Shown: piece by piece, positions 51,723 through 61,632 of the stretch
Position numbering within the stretch: position 1 is the stretch's first letter
Layout: each line of letters begins with the position of its first letter
NCBI GenBank assembly: GCA_943331105.2
Contig: CALQKH020000014.1
Span: 36,738 to 100,737 of the forward strand
Direction of reading: 5' to 3'
From: Akkermansia muciniphila
Lineage (GTDB): Bacteria; Pseudomonadota; Gammaproteobacteria; Burkholderiales; Burkholderiaceae_C
Length of the DNA: 64,000 bases
Translations under genes and position numbers: made by a program
Notes under the pieces: model-generated
Databases searched by the model: none
What the model was told of the DNA's origin: nothing
Seen by the model: only the letters and a program-made list of their open reading frames with translations

Positions 51723-52904
51723 TCACATCGCGGCCGACCTGCCGAGGTGGTGCAAACGCCACACCTTGAAAGCTGCGGCCGTGGCCAGCAAACTGATCAG
51801 ACAACTGGCCACGAACACGCTTTGCAGGCCCCAGCGCTCACTGATGACGCCGCCCAGCAAAGCCCCCAACACGCCCGGAAACCCATAGGCCACCACGGTG
51901 TACAGCGCCTGACCGCGACCACGCAAAGGGCCCGAAAAATGCTTTGAAATCAAGGCGATACACACCGTGTGATGGGTTGCAAAGGTGATGGCGTGCAGCG
52001 TCTGGGCCAACAACAAGACCCACAACACGTCGGCCCATCCGGCGGTGAGCACCATGCGCAACAGCATGACGGCCGAGCAAGCCACCAACCAAGCGGTCAG
52101 CGGCAGCCGGGGTAACCAACGCGATTGGGTGAAAAACCACACCACCTCCACCGCCACCGACACCGCCCAGAGCAAGCCGATCATGGTTTTGCTGTAGCCC
52201 AAGGAATCGAGGTACAGGGAGAAGAAAACATACACACCAATGTGCGACAACACATGAAAAAACGTGGACGCAAAAAACCAGTGCACGGGTGGTTGACTCA
52301 AAACCGGCACGACCGAGGCATGCACGCGCACTTGAGGCGCCGACTCTTTGAGGTCGGGCATCCACCAAACGCTGATCAACACCGCCCCCAAGGTGAGCAC
52401 GGTCCAGCCCGGAAAGTGCTGCATGCCAAAGGCCTCGAACCAGGCCCCGGCGGCAAACACAGTGACCAAAAAACCCATCGAACCCCACAGGCGCACTCGG
52501 CCATAACGCTTGGTGTCAAAGGCGCCATCGCGGCTCACCAAATGGGCCATGGCCGCCTCGCTCATGGGCATCATGGCGCTGGTATGGGTGAACATGAGCA
52601 ACAAAACCAGGCCCAAACCCACCGGGCTCCAGTCCCAAAACAGCAAACAAGCTGTGGCAAACGCCACCCCAGCCCCGATGCGCAACAACTTGACCCGCTC
52701 GCCCGTGCGGTCGCTCAAGGCGCCCCAGGCATAAGGGGCAAACAATCGGGTGGTGGCCTGAACGGCCGTGAGCACGCTGATGGTGAGCAGGCTCAAGCCC
52801 ATGTCTTTCAGCCACAGCGGCAAATACGGATTGAAAAACCCGATGTGTGCAAAGTAACTGGCCGACAAAGCGGCAAAAGGCCAAAGCTGACGGCGTGGCG
52901 TCAT
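51723..52904 (-). CDS. MFS transporter, HcaT-like
   Basis: A 393-aa, 12-helix MFS protein of the PF12832/HcaT type (3-phenylpropionate transporter-like). The start SASYFAHIGFFNPYLPLWLKDMGLSLLTI, the loop PYAWGALSDRTGERVKLLRIG and the middle YGRVRLWGSMGFLVTVFAAG are typical of this group, with the second half beginning FFHVLSHIGVYVFFSLYLDSLGYSKTM. The substrate is unknown; an aromatic acid is plausible given the hydrolase downstream. It starts three bases after aroC, so the genes are likely co-transcribed. Confidence 0.88.
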   Translation of the reverse strand: MTPRRQLWPFAALSASYFAHIGFFNPYLPLWLKDMGLSLLTISVLTAVQATTRLFAPYAWGALSDRTGERVKLLRIGAGVAFATACLLFWDWSPVGLGLVLLLMFTHTSAMMPMSEAAMAHLVSRDGAFDTKRYGRVRLWGSMGFLVTVFAAGAWFEAFGMQHFPGWTVLTLGAVLISVWWMPDLKESAPQVRVHASVVPVLSQPPVHWFFASTFFHVLSHIGVYVFFSLYLDSLGYSKTMIGLLWAVSVAVEVVWFFTQSRWLPRLPLTAWLVACSAVMLLRMVLTAGWADVLWVLLLAQTLHAITFATHHTVCIALISKHFSGPLRGRGQALYTVVAYGFPGVLGALLGGVISERWGLQSVFVASCLISLLATAAAFKVWRLHHLGRSAAM

Positions 52905-52907
52905 GCC

Positions 52908-54005
52908 TTATGGCTTGGCCGCAGCAATCGGGGCCTGCGCGTGCTCGACATCGCCGCATTGGGCGCGGTGCTGCAAGGCGTGCTCCATCACCACCAGCGC
53001 CAGCATGGCTTCTGCAATCGGCGTGGCGCGGATGCCCACACACGGATCATGTCGGCCTTTGGTGATGACCTCGGTCGGCTTGCCGTCAGAATCAATCGAG
53101 TCGCGGGCAATCAGGATCGAGCTGGTGGGCTTGATGGCGATCGACACCTCGATGTCCTGCCCGGTGCTGATGCCGCCCAGCACGCCGCCTGCGTTGTTGC
53201 CCACAAAACCCTCGGGCGTGAGCGTGTCGCCAGCGCTGCTGCCCTTTTGCGTGACGCAGCCAAAGCCCGCGCCGATCTCCACGCCCTTGACAGCATTGAT
53301 CCCCATCATGGCAAACGCAATGTCAGCGTCGATCTTGTCAAACAGCGGCTGGCCCAAGCCCACGGGCATGCCCCGCGCCACCACGCGCAGGCGCGCACCA
53401 CAAGAATCGCCCGATTTGCGCAGAGTGTTCATGTAGTTCTCCAGGGCCGACACATCGGCCACCGGGGCAAAAAACGGGTTGTTCGGCACATGGTCCCAGC
53501 TCTCAAAGCCAATCGGCACATCGCCAATTTGGGTCATGCAGCCCACAAAGGTGGTGCCAAATTGTTCCTTCAGCCATTTTTTGGCCACCGCGCCTGCGGC
53601 CACCATGGGGGCCGTCAAGCGGGCCGATGAACGGCCACCGCCACGCGGGTCGCGCAGGCCGTATTTGCGCCAGTAGGTGTAGTCGGCATGGCCCGGGCGA
53701 AAGGTTTGCAGAATGTCGCCATAGTCCTTGCTGCGCTGGTCGGTGTTGTTGATCAACAGGCAGATGGGGGTGCCGGTGGTCAGGCCTTGGAACACGCCCG
53801 ACAAGATTTGCACCGCATCGGGTTCGTTGCGTTGGGTGACGAATTTGCTGGTGCCGGGGCGGCGGCGGTCGAGGTCGGGCTGGATGTCAGCCTCACTCAA
53901 AGGCATGCCCGGGGGGCAGCCGTCAATCACGCAGCCAATGGCTGGGCCGTGGGATTCACCAAAGTTGGTGACCGAGAAGAGATTTCCGAATGTATTGCCG
54001 CTCAT
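52908..54005 (-). CDS. aroC: Chorismate synthase
   Basis: A 365-aa FMN-dependent enzyme closing the shikimate pathway (EPSP to chorismate). Motifs: [22 protein letters not shown] at the N-terminus, [60 protein letters not shown], and the ending [25 protein letters not shown]. Catalytic His residues in these blocks are intact. It lies 45 bases after a CBS-domain gene and three bases before the MFS gene on the same strand. Confidence 0.97.
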   Translation of the reverse strand: MSGNTFGNLFSVTNFGESHGPAIGCVIDGCPPGMPLSEADIQPDLDRRRPGTSKFVTQRNEPDAVQILSGVFQGLTTGTPICLLINNTDQRSKDYGDILQTFRPGHADYTYWRKYGLRDPRGGGRSSARLTAPMVAAGAVAKKWLKEQFGTTFVGCMTQIGDVPIGFESWDHVPNNPFFAPVADVSALENYMNTLRKSGDSCGARLRVVARGMPVGLGQPLFDKIDADIAFAMMGINAVKGVEIGAGFGCVTQKGSSAGDTLTPEGFVGNNAGGVLGGISTGQDIEVSIAIKPTSSILIARDSIDSDGKPTEVITKGRHDPCVGIRATPIAEAMLALVVMEHALQHRAQCGDVEHAQAPIAAAKP

Positions 54006-54050
54006 GGGTACGAATTATCCCAGAGCGGGCTCACTCCGCTGGGAAAAGCT

Positions 54051-54518
54051 TCACTGCTTGGCGTTTCCGGCTTCTGAAGAGGAAGCGTCGGGCCAATCCC
54101 GGATGTAGGCTTTGAGCATGGTGTTTTCAAAATTCTGGCTGTCCACCACAGCTTTGGCCACATCGTAAAAACTGATCACACCCATCAACATTTGGTCGTC
54201 CATCACAGGCATGTAACGGGCATGGTGTTCCAACATCATGCGGCGCACCTCGTCGATGTCGGTAGCGCCAGAGCAAGTCTGCGGTTGGGCTTCCATGGCC
54301 TCTCGCACCTTGGTGCTGCCCACTTGCCCACCGTTTTTGACAATTCGCTGTATCACTTCGCGAAAAGTCAACATGCCCACCAATTGGCCCCGGTCCATGA
54401 CCACCAAAGAGCCGATGTCCTTTTCGGCCATGTCGGTCATGGCCAAAGACAGGGGTTCGTCAGGCTGAACAGTGAACAAGGTACCGCCCTTGACGCGGAG
54501 GATGTCGCTGACTTGCAT
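54051..54518 (-). CDS. CBS domain pair protein
   Basis: A 155-aa protein with two CBS domains (about residues 8-62 and 75-130): VQPDEPLSLAMTDMAEKDIGSLVVMDRGQLVGMLTFREV and SGATDIDEVRRMMLEHHARYMPVMDDQMLMGVISFYDVAKAVV. Such free-standing pairs bind adenine nucleotides and act as energy or signal sensors for partner proteins. AAGGAG stands before ATG 54518. It is divergent from metY and leads a possible operon with aroC and the MFS gene. Confidence 0.9.
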   Translation of the reverse strand: MQVSDILRVKGGTLFTVQPDEPLSLAMTDMAEKDIGSLVVMDRGQLVGMLTFREVIQRIVKNGGQVGSTKVREAMEAQPQTCSGATDIDEVRRMMLEHHARYMPVMDDQMLMGVISFYDVAKAVVDSQNFENTMLKAYIRDWPDASSSEAGNAKQ

Positions 54519-54633
54519 GGTGTGTCTCCTTGGGGTCGAAATCGGTATCGGTGAGAATTCAATATAGCTCACAATGAACACCGACGGACAAGCCAAAACC
54601 CTGTCCAACGTTTTCTTTTTTCGGAGATCTCTC

Positions 54634-55935
54634 ATGGCCGGTTACGGTGACCCTGGTTTTGACACTTTGGCCTTGCACGCAGGCGCAGCGCCCGACCCGA
54701 CCACTGGTGCTCGCGCAGTCCCCATTCACCTGACCACCTCTTTCGTTTTCGAGTCATCAGACCAAGCCGCTGCCCTCTTCAACCTCGAGCGCCCAGGCCA
54801 TGTCTACAGCCGGATCAGCAACCCCACCAATGCGGTGCTGGAGCAGCGCGTCTCGGCCCTTGAAGGCGGCATCGGCGCGATCACCACCGCCAGCGGCCAA
54901 GCGGCGCTGCACCTGGCGATTGCCACGCTCATGGGTGCGGGTTCGCACATCGTGGCCTCTTCTGCTTTGTACGGCGGCTCACACAACCTGCTGCACTACA
55001 CCCTGAGCCGCTTTGGCATTCGCACCACTTTTGTCAAACCCGGTGACCTGGACGCCTGGCGCACCGCTGTTCAACCCGACACCAAACTCTTTTTTGGCGA
55101 AACCGTGGGCAACCCTGGCATGGACGTGCTGGACATCGAAGCGGTGAGTGCCATCGCGCACGAAGCGGGGGTGCCACTGCTGGTGGACTCCACCCTCACC
55201 TCGCCTTGGCTGATCAAACCTTTTGACCACGGAGCCGATCTGGTCTACCACTCGGCCACCAAATTTTTGTCAGGCCACGGCACGGTGGTGGGCGGCGTGG
55301 TGGTGGATGGCGGCAGTTTTGACTGGGACAAATCGGGCAAGTTCGCCGAGCTGAGCCAAGCCTACGCAGGCTTTCACAACATGGTGTTCAGCGAAGAAAG
55401 CACCGTGGGTGCCTTTTTGCTGCGCGCCCGGCGCGAAGGCCTGCGCGACTTTGGCGCTTGCATGAGCCCGCACACCGCTTGGCTGATTTTGCAAGGCATC
55501 GAAACCTTGCCCCTGCGCATGGCGCGCCACATGGAAAACACCGCCAAAGTGGTCGAATTTTTGGCCGCGCACCCGCTGGTCAGCCGCGTGGGCCACCCCA
55601 TGTTGGACAGCCACCCTTCGCACGCTTTGGCGCAAAAGCTTCTGCCACGCGGCGCTGGCTCGGTGTTCAGCTTTGACATCAAGGGAAGCCGCGCCCAAGG
55701 CCAAAAGTTCATCGAAACCCTCAAGGTCTTCAGCCACCTGGCCAATGTGGGCGACTGCCGCAGTCTGGTGATCCACCCGGCCAGCACCACGCATTTCCGC
55801 ATGACGGACGAAGCCTTGGCCGCAGGCGGCATTGGCCCCGGTACCATCCGACTGTCGATTGGCTTGGAAGACCCGGCCGACCTGATCGACGACCTGAAAA
55901 AGGCACTCAAAGCGGCCGAGAAAGCAGGGGCCTGA
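54634..55935 (+). CDS. metY: O-acetylhomoserine/O-succinylhomoserine sulfhydrylase family enzyme
   Basis: A 433-aa PLP enzyme of the Cys/Met metabolism family, forming homocysteine from an acylated homoserine and sulfide. Motifs: LALHAGAAPDPTTGARAVPIHLTTSF, YSRISNPTNAVLEQRVSALEGG, ALYGGSHNLL, VDSTLTSPWLIKPFDHGADLVYHSATKFLSGHG with the PLP Lys (near 210), and the end THFRMTDEALAAGGIGPGTIRLSIGLED. Length and the long insert after the Lys fit the MetY (OAH) group rather than MetZ. CGGAG stands eight bases before ATG 54634. The hydrolase gene starts two bases after its stop. Confidence 0.92.
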   Translation: MAGYGDPGFDTLALHAGAAPDPTTGARAVPIHLTTSFVFESSDQAAALFNLERPGHVYSRISNPTNAVLEQRVSALEGGIGAITTASGQAALHLAIATLMGAGSHIVASSALYGGSHNLLHYTLSRFGIRTTFVKPGDLDAWRTAVQPDTKLFFGETVGNPGMDVLDIEAVSAIAHEAGVPLLVDSTLTSPWLIKPFDHGADLVYHSATKFLSGHGTVVGGVVVDGGSFDWDKSGKFAELSQAYAGFHNMVFSEESTVGAFLLRARREGLRDFGACMSPHTAWLILQGIETLPLRMARHMENTAKVVEFLAAHPLVSRVGHPMLDSHPSHALAQKLLPRGAGSVFSFDIKGSRAQGQKFIETLKVFSHLANVGDCRSLVIHPASTTHFRMTDEALAAGGIGPGTIRLSIGLEDPADLIDDLKKALKAAEKAGA

Positions 55936-55937
55936 CC

Positions 55938-56756
55938 ATGAAGATCTCCGTTCAAGGCCACGAGCTTTACGCCTACACCGGCGGCAAGCCCTTCAACCCC
56001 GCCCAGCCCACCGCCGTGTTCATCCACGGCGTGCTGAACGACCACAGCGTCTGGATTTTGCAAACCCGTTATTTGGCGCACCACGGCTGGAACGTGCTGG
56101 CGCTTGACCTGCCCGGGCACTGCAAAAGTGAAGGCACACCGCCCCAAAGCGTGGAGCAAGCCGCCGACACCGTCATCGCCTTGCTCGACGCCCTGAAGAT
56201 CGAGAAAGCCGCGCTGATCGGCCACAGCTTTGGCTCGCTGATCGCGCTTGAAGCCACAGCACGCGACGCCGCAGCGCACCCTGGGCGCGTGAGCCATTTG
56301 GTGATGGTCGGCACCGCCTATCCCATGGCCGTGTCGCCCACTTTGCTCGACTTATCGGTCAGCGCCCCGTTCAAGGCCATCGACATGGTCAACACCTTTT
56401 CGCATTCCACATGGGCCCCACCCCCTTCGGCCTTGGGCCCCGGCACTTGGCTGTACGGCGGTAGCAAGGCGCTGATGCGCCGGGTGCTGGCCAGCAACAC
56501 GCAGGTCAATGTGTTCCACACCGGCTTCAAGGCCTGTGACGACTACCGAGGCGCAGAAGCCGCCATGCCGCAAGTGGCCTGCCCCACCCTGTTTGTGCTG
56601 GGCAACGCCGACCAGATGACGCCGCCCAAAGCGGCGCAAAACCTGATCGACCTGTGCCAACAGCCCAAGGTGGTGAGGCTGGCCGCAGGCCATTCGCTCA
56701 TGACCGAAGCGCCCGAAGGCGTGTTGCAGGCGCTCAAGGATTTTTTGAAGCCGTGA
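55938..56756 (+). CDS. Alpha/beta hydrolase
   Basis: A 272-aa alpha/beta hydrolase. Oxyanion stretch AVFIHGVLNDHSVWILQ, nucleophile Ser in LIGHSFGSLIALE, acid in VLGNADQMTPPKAA, and His in LAAGHSLMTEAPEG. The substrate is not recognised. It follows metY by two bases, so the two are translationally linked; the link may reflect acyl transfer chemistry around homoserine, but MetX has a different signature and this is not clearly MetX. The P450 gene starts 40 bases later on the same strand. Confidence 0.87.
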   Translation: MKISVQGHELYAYTGGKPFNPAQPTAVFIHGVLNDHSVWILQTRYLAHHGWNVLALDLPGHCKSEGTPPQSVEQAADTVIALLDALKIEKAALIGHSFGSLIALEATARDAAAHPGRVSHLVMVGTAYPMAVSPTLLDLSVSAPFKAIDMVNTFSHSTWAPPPSALGPGTWLYGGSKALMRRVLASNTQVNVFHTGFKACDDYRGAEAAMPQVACPTLFVLGNADQMTPPKAAQNLIDLCQQPKVVRLAAGHSLMTEAPEGVLQALKDFLKP

Positions 56757-56796
56757 GCTTCACGACCCTTTGCGCACAGGCTTACGCACCTGCAAC

Positions 56797-58137
56797 ATGA
56801 ACACACTGGCTGCACACATCACCCCGCCTTTGTCGGCTGACAGAGCCCAGACAATCGCCCACTCGCTGGACCTGCGGGCCTTGCCACGCGACTTTCTGGA
56901 CAACCCGTATCCGGTCTATGCCGCACTGCGCGAGGCTGAGCCTTTCAAGCGCATGCCCGATGGCTCGTTCTTCCTGACCCGCCATGCCGATTTGGTGGCG
57001 GTTTACCGAGATGCCAAGGTGTTCAGCTCCGACAAGCAAGTCGAGTTCGGCCCCAAATACAACCACGCCCCGTTCAACCAGCCGCCCTTCGCCACAGCGA
57101 GCGGTGTCTCCCCGCTGTTCGAGCACCACACCCACAGCCTGGTCTTCAATGACCCACCCCTGCACACCCGGGTGCGCCGCCTCATCATGGGGGCACTGAC
57201 CCGCCGGGCCATTGAAGCCATGGAGCCGGGGCTGGTGCTGCTGGTGGACAGCCTGCTGGACAAGATCGAGGCCCATGGCGGCGGCGATCTGATCGAGCAC
57301 TTTGCATCGGCCATTCCGGTCGAGATCATCGGCAACCTGCTGGGCGTGCCGCACGCCGAGCGAGAGCCTCTGCGCGGCTGGTCGCTGGCCATTTTGGGGG
57401 CGCTTGAGCCTGCCCTCACCCCTGAGCAGGAAGCGCTGGGACACCGCAGCGTGACCGAGTTTCTGGCCTATCTGCGCGCTCTGGTGGCGGATCGCCGCCT
57501 GCACCCGGGTGATCCAGAACACGATGTGTTGACCCGGCTGATCCAGGGAGAAAAAGAAGGCGACACGGGTGGCGATGCCCTGAGCGAAGTGGAGCTGCTG
57601 CAAAACTGCGTGTTTTTGCTCAATGCCGGACATGAGACCACCACCAACCTGATCGGAAACGCGCTCATCAGCCTGCAAGAATGGCCCGAGCAGCGCCTGC
57701 AGCTCTTGGCCGATCTGAGTCAAGCCAGCGATGAACAAGCCCAGGCCAGCGTATTGGGCTTGGCGGTGGACGAGTTTTTGCGCTTTGAATCGTCCAACCA
57801 ACTGAGCAACCGACGAGCCCTGCAAGCCACGCAGGTCAACGGCTTCGATCTGCCAGCGGGAGCCTTGGTCACGCTGTGCATCGGCGCGGCCAACCGTGAC
57901 CCGGCCGTTTATGCCAACCCCGAAAAGCTGGACCTGCGCCGCACCGGCAACAAACACCTGGCTTTTGGTTTTGGCGTGCACCAATGCGCAGGCTTGAGCT
58001 TGGCGCGTTTGGAAGGTCGCATCGCGATCGGCCGGTTTGTGCAGCGCTTTCCCAATTACCAACTCACGCAAGCCCCCGTGCGCGGCGGCCGAGCCCGGTT
58101 TCGGGGCTTTTTGCACGCGCCATTTTCAATCGAATAA
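56797..58137 (+). CDS. Cytochrome P450
   Basis: A 446-aa soluble bacterial class I P450. I-helix oxygen-binding motif LLNAGHETTTNLIGNAL, ExxR in EFLRFES, the PERF-like region NRDPAVYANPEKLDL, and haem-binding loop FGFGVHQCAGLSLARLEG with the axial Cys (near residue 398). Also HSLVFNDPPLHTRVRRLIM in the C-helix. No ferredoxin or reductase gene is adjacent, so electrons must come from elsewhere. The substrate is unknown; fatty acids, terpenoids and alkanes are possible. It is followed 17 bases later by an Mpo1-like gene on the same strand. Confidence 0.93.
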   Translation: MNTLAAHITPPLSADRAQTIAHSLDLRALPRDFLDNPYPVYAALREAEPFKRMPDGSFFLTRHADLVAVYRDAKVFSSDKQVEFGPKYNHAPFNQPPFATASGVSPLFEHHTHSLVFNDPPLHTRVRRLIMGALTRRAIEAMEPGLVLLVDSLLDKIEAHGGGDLIEHFASAIPVEIIGNLLGVPHAEREPLRGWSLAILGALEPALTPEQEALGHRSVTEFLAYLRALVADRRLHPGDPEHDVLTRLIQGEKEGDTGGDALSEVELLQNCVFLLNAGHETTTNLIGNALISLQEWPEQRLQLLADLSQASDEQAQASVLGLAVDEFLRFESSNQLSNRRALQATQVNGFDLPAGALVTLCIGAANRDPAVYANPEKLDLRRTGNKHLAFGFGVHQCAGLSLARLEGRIAIGRFVQRFPNYQLTQAPVRGGRARFRGFLHAPFSIE

Positions 58138-58154
58138 GCACCCGGAGACACACC

Positions 58155-58478
58155 ATGAATCCCGCTGAAACACCTGCACCCCGGCACGCTAGCTTTGCAG
58201 AGTTCTACCCCTTTTATTTGAGCGAGCACAGCGACCGCACCTGCCGCCGCATGCATTTTTTGGGCAGCAGTTTGAGCCTGATGTGTCTGGCCATGTTGGC
58301 CGTGACGGGCAAGCCGCAATACTTTTTATATGCCTTGCTGTGCGGCTATGGCTGCGCATGGATCGGGCATTTTGTGTTTGAGAAAAACAAGCCCGCCAGT
58401 TTCAAACGCCCGCTTTACAGCTTCATGGGTGACTGGGTGATGTACCGTGACATGTGGCGAGGCCGGGTCAGTTTTTAA
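58155..58478 (+). CDS. DUF962 (Mpo1-like) membrane protein
   Basis: A 107-aa protein of the DUF962/Mpo1-like family. It shows FAEFYPFYLSEHSDRTCRRMHFLGSSLSL, a hydrophobic pair of helices, and GYGCAWIGHFVFEKNKPASFKRPLYSFMGDWVMY with the family's GHxxxExxxPA block. Yeast Mpo1 is an Fe(II)-dependent dioxygenase in the alpha-oxidation of 2-hydroxy fatty acids, with His ligands in the same positions; whether this short bacterial protein does the same is inference. CGGAGA stands before the ATG. It follows the P450 gene closely and overlaps the convergent YihY gene by 11 bases. Confidence 0.85.
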   Translation: MNPAETPAPRHASFAEFYPFYLSEHSDRTCRRMHFLGSSLSLMCLAMLAVTGKPQYFLYALLCGYGCAWIGHFVFEKNKPASFKRPLYSFMGDWVMYRDMWRGRVSF

Positions 58479-59709
58479 GAAGCTGCGCCAACCGGATCTG
58501 GTCTAAGCCCGTTTGCAGCCACAGCGGGTCGGTGGCTGAACCCCGCAACACCAGCAAACGGTCAGCCAGAGGCGCCACACTGGCCATGTGAGGGTCCACC
58601 AACAACACTTGCCGGGCTTGGCCTGAATCGTTTTGCTCGGTCAAGCGGCCTACCCAATCCAGACTTTGCAGCACCCCCAAGACCTGACGCAGCTCGTCGG
58701 TTTCCACCCGCAAGCGCACCGCCAGTTCGTCGGCACTAAAGCCCCGTTGATCGGTGGCTCTGGCCGCATTCAACTCGGCCAACACCTCCAGGGCCAAGCG
58801 GAATGACCACCCAGCACCTTCGGGTTTGCGCCAAGCCTGACGCCCCAACTCGGGCAAACTAGAAGCCAGCACCGCACCCAGCAAAACCAGCAACCAAGTC
58901 ACATAAATCCAGACCAGCAAAATCGGAACGGCTGCAAATGCACCGTAGACCAGCGAATAGGTGGGCACCTCGAGCAGGTAAAAAGCCATCATTTTTTTGG
59001 CCACTTCCAGCGACCCCGCCACCAAAAAGCCAGCCGTGATGGCGTGACGCCAACGGACCCGGGTGTAAGGCACATAGAAATACAAACCACTCACACAAGC
59101 GGTGAGCATCAAAAACTCAAACCCGTCCAACAACCAGCGGGTTGAGCCCGGCAAGACATTCACAACGTCGCGGGAGGCCGTGACCACAAAAGAAGTGACG
59201 GCCAAACTGCTGCCCAAAAGCAAGGGCCCCAGCGTGATGGCCGACCAATACAACAAGACCCTTTGCGGCAAGGGTCGTTGACGCTGCAAACGCCAAATTT
59301 GGCCCAAGGTGCGCTCGATCGTGACCATCAAAAAAACCGCCGACAACAGCACAGCGACCAATCCGGCCGTGCCCAGCCGACTGGCCTTGAGCGAGAACTG
59401 GGTGAGGTAACTGAGCACTTGGCGTGCAATGCTCTCGGGCACCAGACTTTCGATCAACCAGCGCTGGATCGTGTCCTGAAATTTGCCAAAAACCGGAAAA
59501 GCTGAAAAAACCGCCAAACCGACTGCAAACAGCGGTACCAAGGCCAACACGGTGGTGAAGGTGAGCGAGCTGGCGCTGACACCCAAACGCGCATCGCGAA
59601 AGCGCTCGGCCAAGACCGCACCCATCTGTCGCCAAGGGAAAACCGACACCTCTTGCCACCACAGACCCGTGTGGTCGCGCAAAGAGGTCTTGTTCAAGTT
59701 AGATTGCAT
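58468..59709 (-). CDS. YihY/UPF0761 family membrane protein with C-terminal winged helix
   Basis: A 413-aa protein of the YihY/virulence-factor BrkB family. The N-terminal half has six predicted helices, with ASSLTFTTVLALVPLFAVGLAVFSAFPVF, FLMVTIERTLGQIWRLQRQRPLPQRVLLYWSAITLGPLLLG and AAVPILLVWIYVTWLLVLLGAV as family marks. About 120 C-terminal residues form a soluble domain resembling a winged helix (FSADELAVRLRVETDELRQVLGVLQSLDWVGRL). Function is not established. It is convergent with the Mpo1-like gene and divergent from the DUF2069 gene. Confidence 0.9.
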   Translation of the reverse strand: MQSNLNKTSLRDHTGLWWQEVSVFPWRQMGAVLAERFRDARLGVSASSLTFTTVLALVPLFAVGLAVFSAFPVFGKFQDTIQRWLIESLVPESIARQVLSYLTQFSLKASRLGTAGLVAVLLSAVFLMVTIERTLGQIWRLQRQRPLPQRVLLYWSAITLGPLLLGSSLAVTSFVVTASRDVVNVLPGSTRWLLDGFEFLMLTACVSGLYFYVPYTRVRWRHAITAGFLVAGSLEVAKKMMAFYLLEVPTYSLVYGAFAAVPILLVWIYVTWLLVLLGAVLASSLPELGRQAWRKPEGAGWSFRLALEVLAELNAARATDQRGFSADELAVRLRVETDELRQVLGVLQSLDWVGRLTEQNDSGQARQVLLVDPHMASVAPLADRLLVLRGSATDPLWLQTGLDQIRLAQLLKN

Positions 59710-59730
59710 GCCCGGTATGATGCCACCGCA

Positions 59731-60165
59731 ATGAACACGAACACTGAAACAAGCACCCCCTCCACCGAAGAACCCGCTGCGCCAGCGGGTCTCGATAGCA
59801 CCCGCTGGCTGGCCGTGGGCAGCTTGCTGGGCCTGATTGTTCTGGGACTGGCCTGGGAACTTTGGCTGGCCCCACTGCGCGAAGGTGGCTCATGGTGGGC
59901 CATCAAGGTGCTGCCTTTGTGCATCCCCATGGCCGGTTTGCTGAAAAACCGCATGTACACCTACCGCTGGGTCAGCATGCTGGTTTGGCTGTACTTCACC
60001 GAAGGGGTGGTGCGGGCTTGGGGCGATGCCTGGCCCTCTTCGGGCTTGGCCATGCTGCAAACCTTGCTGTGCACCACTTTGTTTGTGGCTTGCGCTCTGC
60101 ATGTACGCATCCGTTTTAAAGCGGCCAAAGCCACGGGCAATTTTGTGCCCGTCCCAAGGGACTGA
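59731..60165 (+). CDS. DUF2069 family membrane protein
   Basis: A 144-aa membrane protein of the DUF2069 family. After a Thr/Pro/Ala-rich start it has WLAVGSLLGLIVLGLAWELWLAP, VLPLCIPMAGLLKNRMYTYRWVSMLVWLYFTEGVVRAW, and AMLQTLLCTTLFVACALHVRI, four short helices. Function unknown; the family often lies next to YihY-like or flavodoxin genes. It precedes the FAD-linked dehydrogenase gene by five bases. Confidence 0.85.
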   Translation: MNTNTETSTPSTEEPAAPAGLDSTRWLAVGSLLGLIVLGLAWELWLAPLREGGSWWAIKVLPLCIPMAGLLKNRMYTYRWVSMLVWLYFTEGVVRAWGDAWPSSGLAMLQTLLCTTLFVACALHVRIRFKAAKATGNFVPVPRD

Positions 60166-60170
60166 ACACC

Positions 60171-61607
60171 ATGAGCCAAGTTTTGCCCCCAGCTCTGCTC
60201 GAACAGCTGCGCCAAATTTGCGGCCCGGCCAATGTTTTGACGCACGAAGACCCTGCCACCGACCTGAGCCCTTGGGAGCAAGACTGGCGCAAACGGGTGA
60301 GCGGTCGGGCCTTGGCTGTGGTTCGCCCGGGTAACACTGAAGAAGTGGCATCCGTCGTGAAGGCCTGTGCGCAAACCCGCACGCCCATCGTTCCCCAAGG
60401 CGGCAATACGGGCTTGGTGGTGGGCGGCATCCCCGACAACACCGGACAGCAAATCGTGCTGAGCATGACCCGCATGAACGCGGTGCGCGCCCTTGACCCG
60501 GCCAACCTGACCATCACCGTGGAAGCCGGCTGTGTGCTGCAAAACCTGCAAACGGCTGCCGAGCAAGCTGGATTTTTATTCCCTTTGAGTTTGGGCGCTG
60601 AAGGCAGCTGCACGATTGGCGGCAACCTTGGAACCAACGCGGGCGGCACCCAGGTGGTGCGCTATGGCAACACCCGCGAGCTGTGCCTGGGCCTGGAAGT
60701 CGTCACCGCACAAGGCGACATCTGGCATGGCCTGACCGGCCTGCGCAAAGACAACACCGGGTATGACCTGCGCAACCTGATGGTTGGCAGCGAAGGCACA
60801 CTGGGCATCATCACCGCCGCCACCATGAAGCTTTACCCCCAACCCGCTGCGCAACTGACGGCCTGGGCCGCGGTGCCGAGCATGGAAGCTGCGGTGCAAT
60901 TGCTGGGCCTGGCCCACCAACGCTTGGGGCCGGGCTTGACGGGCTTTGAGGTCATGGGCCAATTTGCACTGAGCTTGGTGGACAAGCACTACCCCCATCT
61001 GCGCGTGCCGATTTGGCAAGACACCCCTTGGTGCGTGCTGCTGGAAAACTCTGACAGCGAAAGCGAGCAACACGCCCGCGGCCAGTTTGAGGCCCTGCTT
61101 GAAACGGCCATGGAAGCAGGCTGGGTGAGCGATGCCGTCGTCGCCGAAAGCTTGACGCAAGCCAAAGGCCTTTGGCACATCCGCGAAAGCATCACTTTGG
61201 CCCAAGTGCAAGAAGGCCAAAACATCAAGCACGACATCAGCATTCCGGTCTCGCAGATCGCCCACTTTGTGCAGGAGACCGATGCCCTGCTGACCCGCGA
61301 AGTAACCGGCGTGCGCTTGGTTGACTTTGGTCACTTGGGCGATGGCAACTTGCACTACAACGTGCAAGCACCCGAAGGGTCTGACAGCAAGGCCTTTGTG
61401 ATCGCTTTCGAGGACAAGATCAACACCCTGGTGTTTGACCAGGTCAAACGCTATGGCGGCTCCATCAGCGCCGAGCATGGTGTGGGCGCACAAAAAGTGA
61501 ACAAGCTGCCCCACTACAAAGACCCCACAGCCATGGCCATGATGCGGGCCGTGAAACAGGCGCTGGACCCCCACAACATCTTGAACCCGGGGCGCGTGCT
61601 TGCCTAA
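60171..61607 (+). CDS. FAD-binding oxidoreductase, D-2-hydroxyacid dehydrogenase type (GlcD/D2HGDH-like)
   Basis: A 478-aa flavoenzyme of the VAO/PCMH class oxidising D-2-hydroxy acids such as D-lactate or D-2-hydroxyglutarate. The FAD domain has [49 protein letters not shown] and [14 protein letters not shown]. The substrate domain has [14 protein letters not shown] and [16 protein letters not shown], which carry the zinc and substrate His residues, and ends [13 protein letters not shown]. The single-chain size fits D2HGDH/Dld-like enzymes. The physiological acceptor is probably ETF or quinone; ETF-QO is encoded in the window. Confidence 0.92.
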   Translation: MSQVLPPALLEQLRQICGPANVLTHEDPATDLSPWEQDWRKRVSGRALAVVRPGNTEEVASVVKACAQTRTPIVPQGGNTGLVVGGIPDNTGQQIVLSMTRMNAVRALDPANLTITVEAGCVLQNLQTAAEQAGFLFPLSLGAEGSCTIGGNLGTNAGGTQVVRYGNTRELCLGLEVVTAQGDIWHGLTGLRKDNTGYDLRNLMVGSEGTLGIITAATMKLYPQPAAQLTAWAAVPSMEAAVQLLGLAHQRLGPGLTGFEVMGQFALSLVDKHYPHLRVPIWQDTPWCVLLENSDSESEQHARGQFEALLETAMEAGWVSDAVVAESLTQAKGLWHIRESITLAQVQEGQNIKHDISIPVSQIAHFVQETDALLTREVTGVRLVDFGHLGDGNLHYNVQAPEGSDSKAFVIAFEDKINTLVFDQVKRYGGSISAEHGVGAQKVNKLPHYKDPTAMAMMRAVKQALDPHNILNPGRVLA

Positions 61608-61632
61608 CCCCTTTGACCTGAAAACCAAGACC

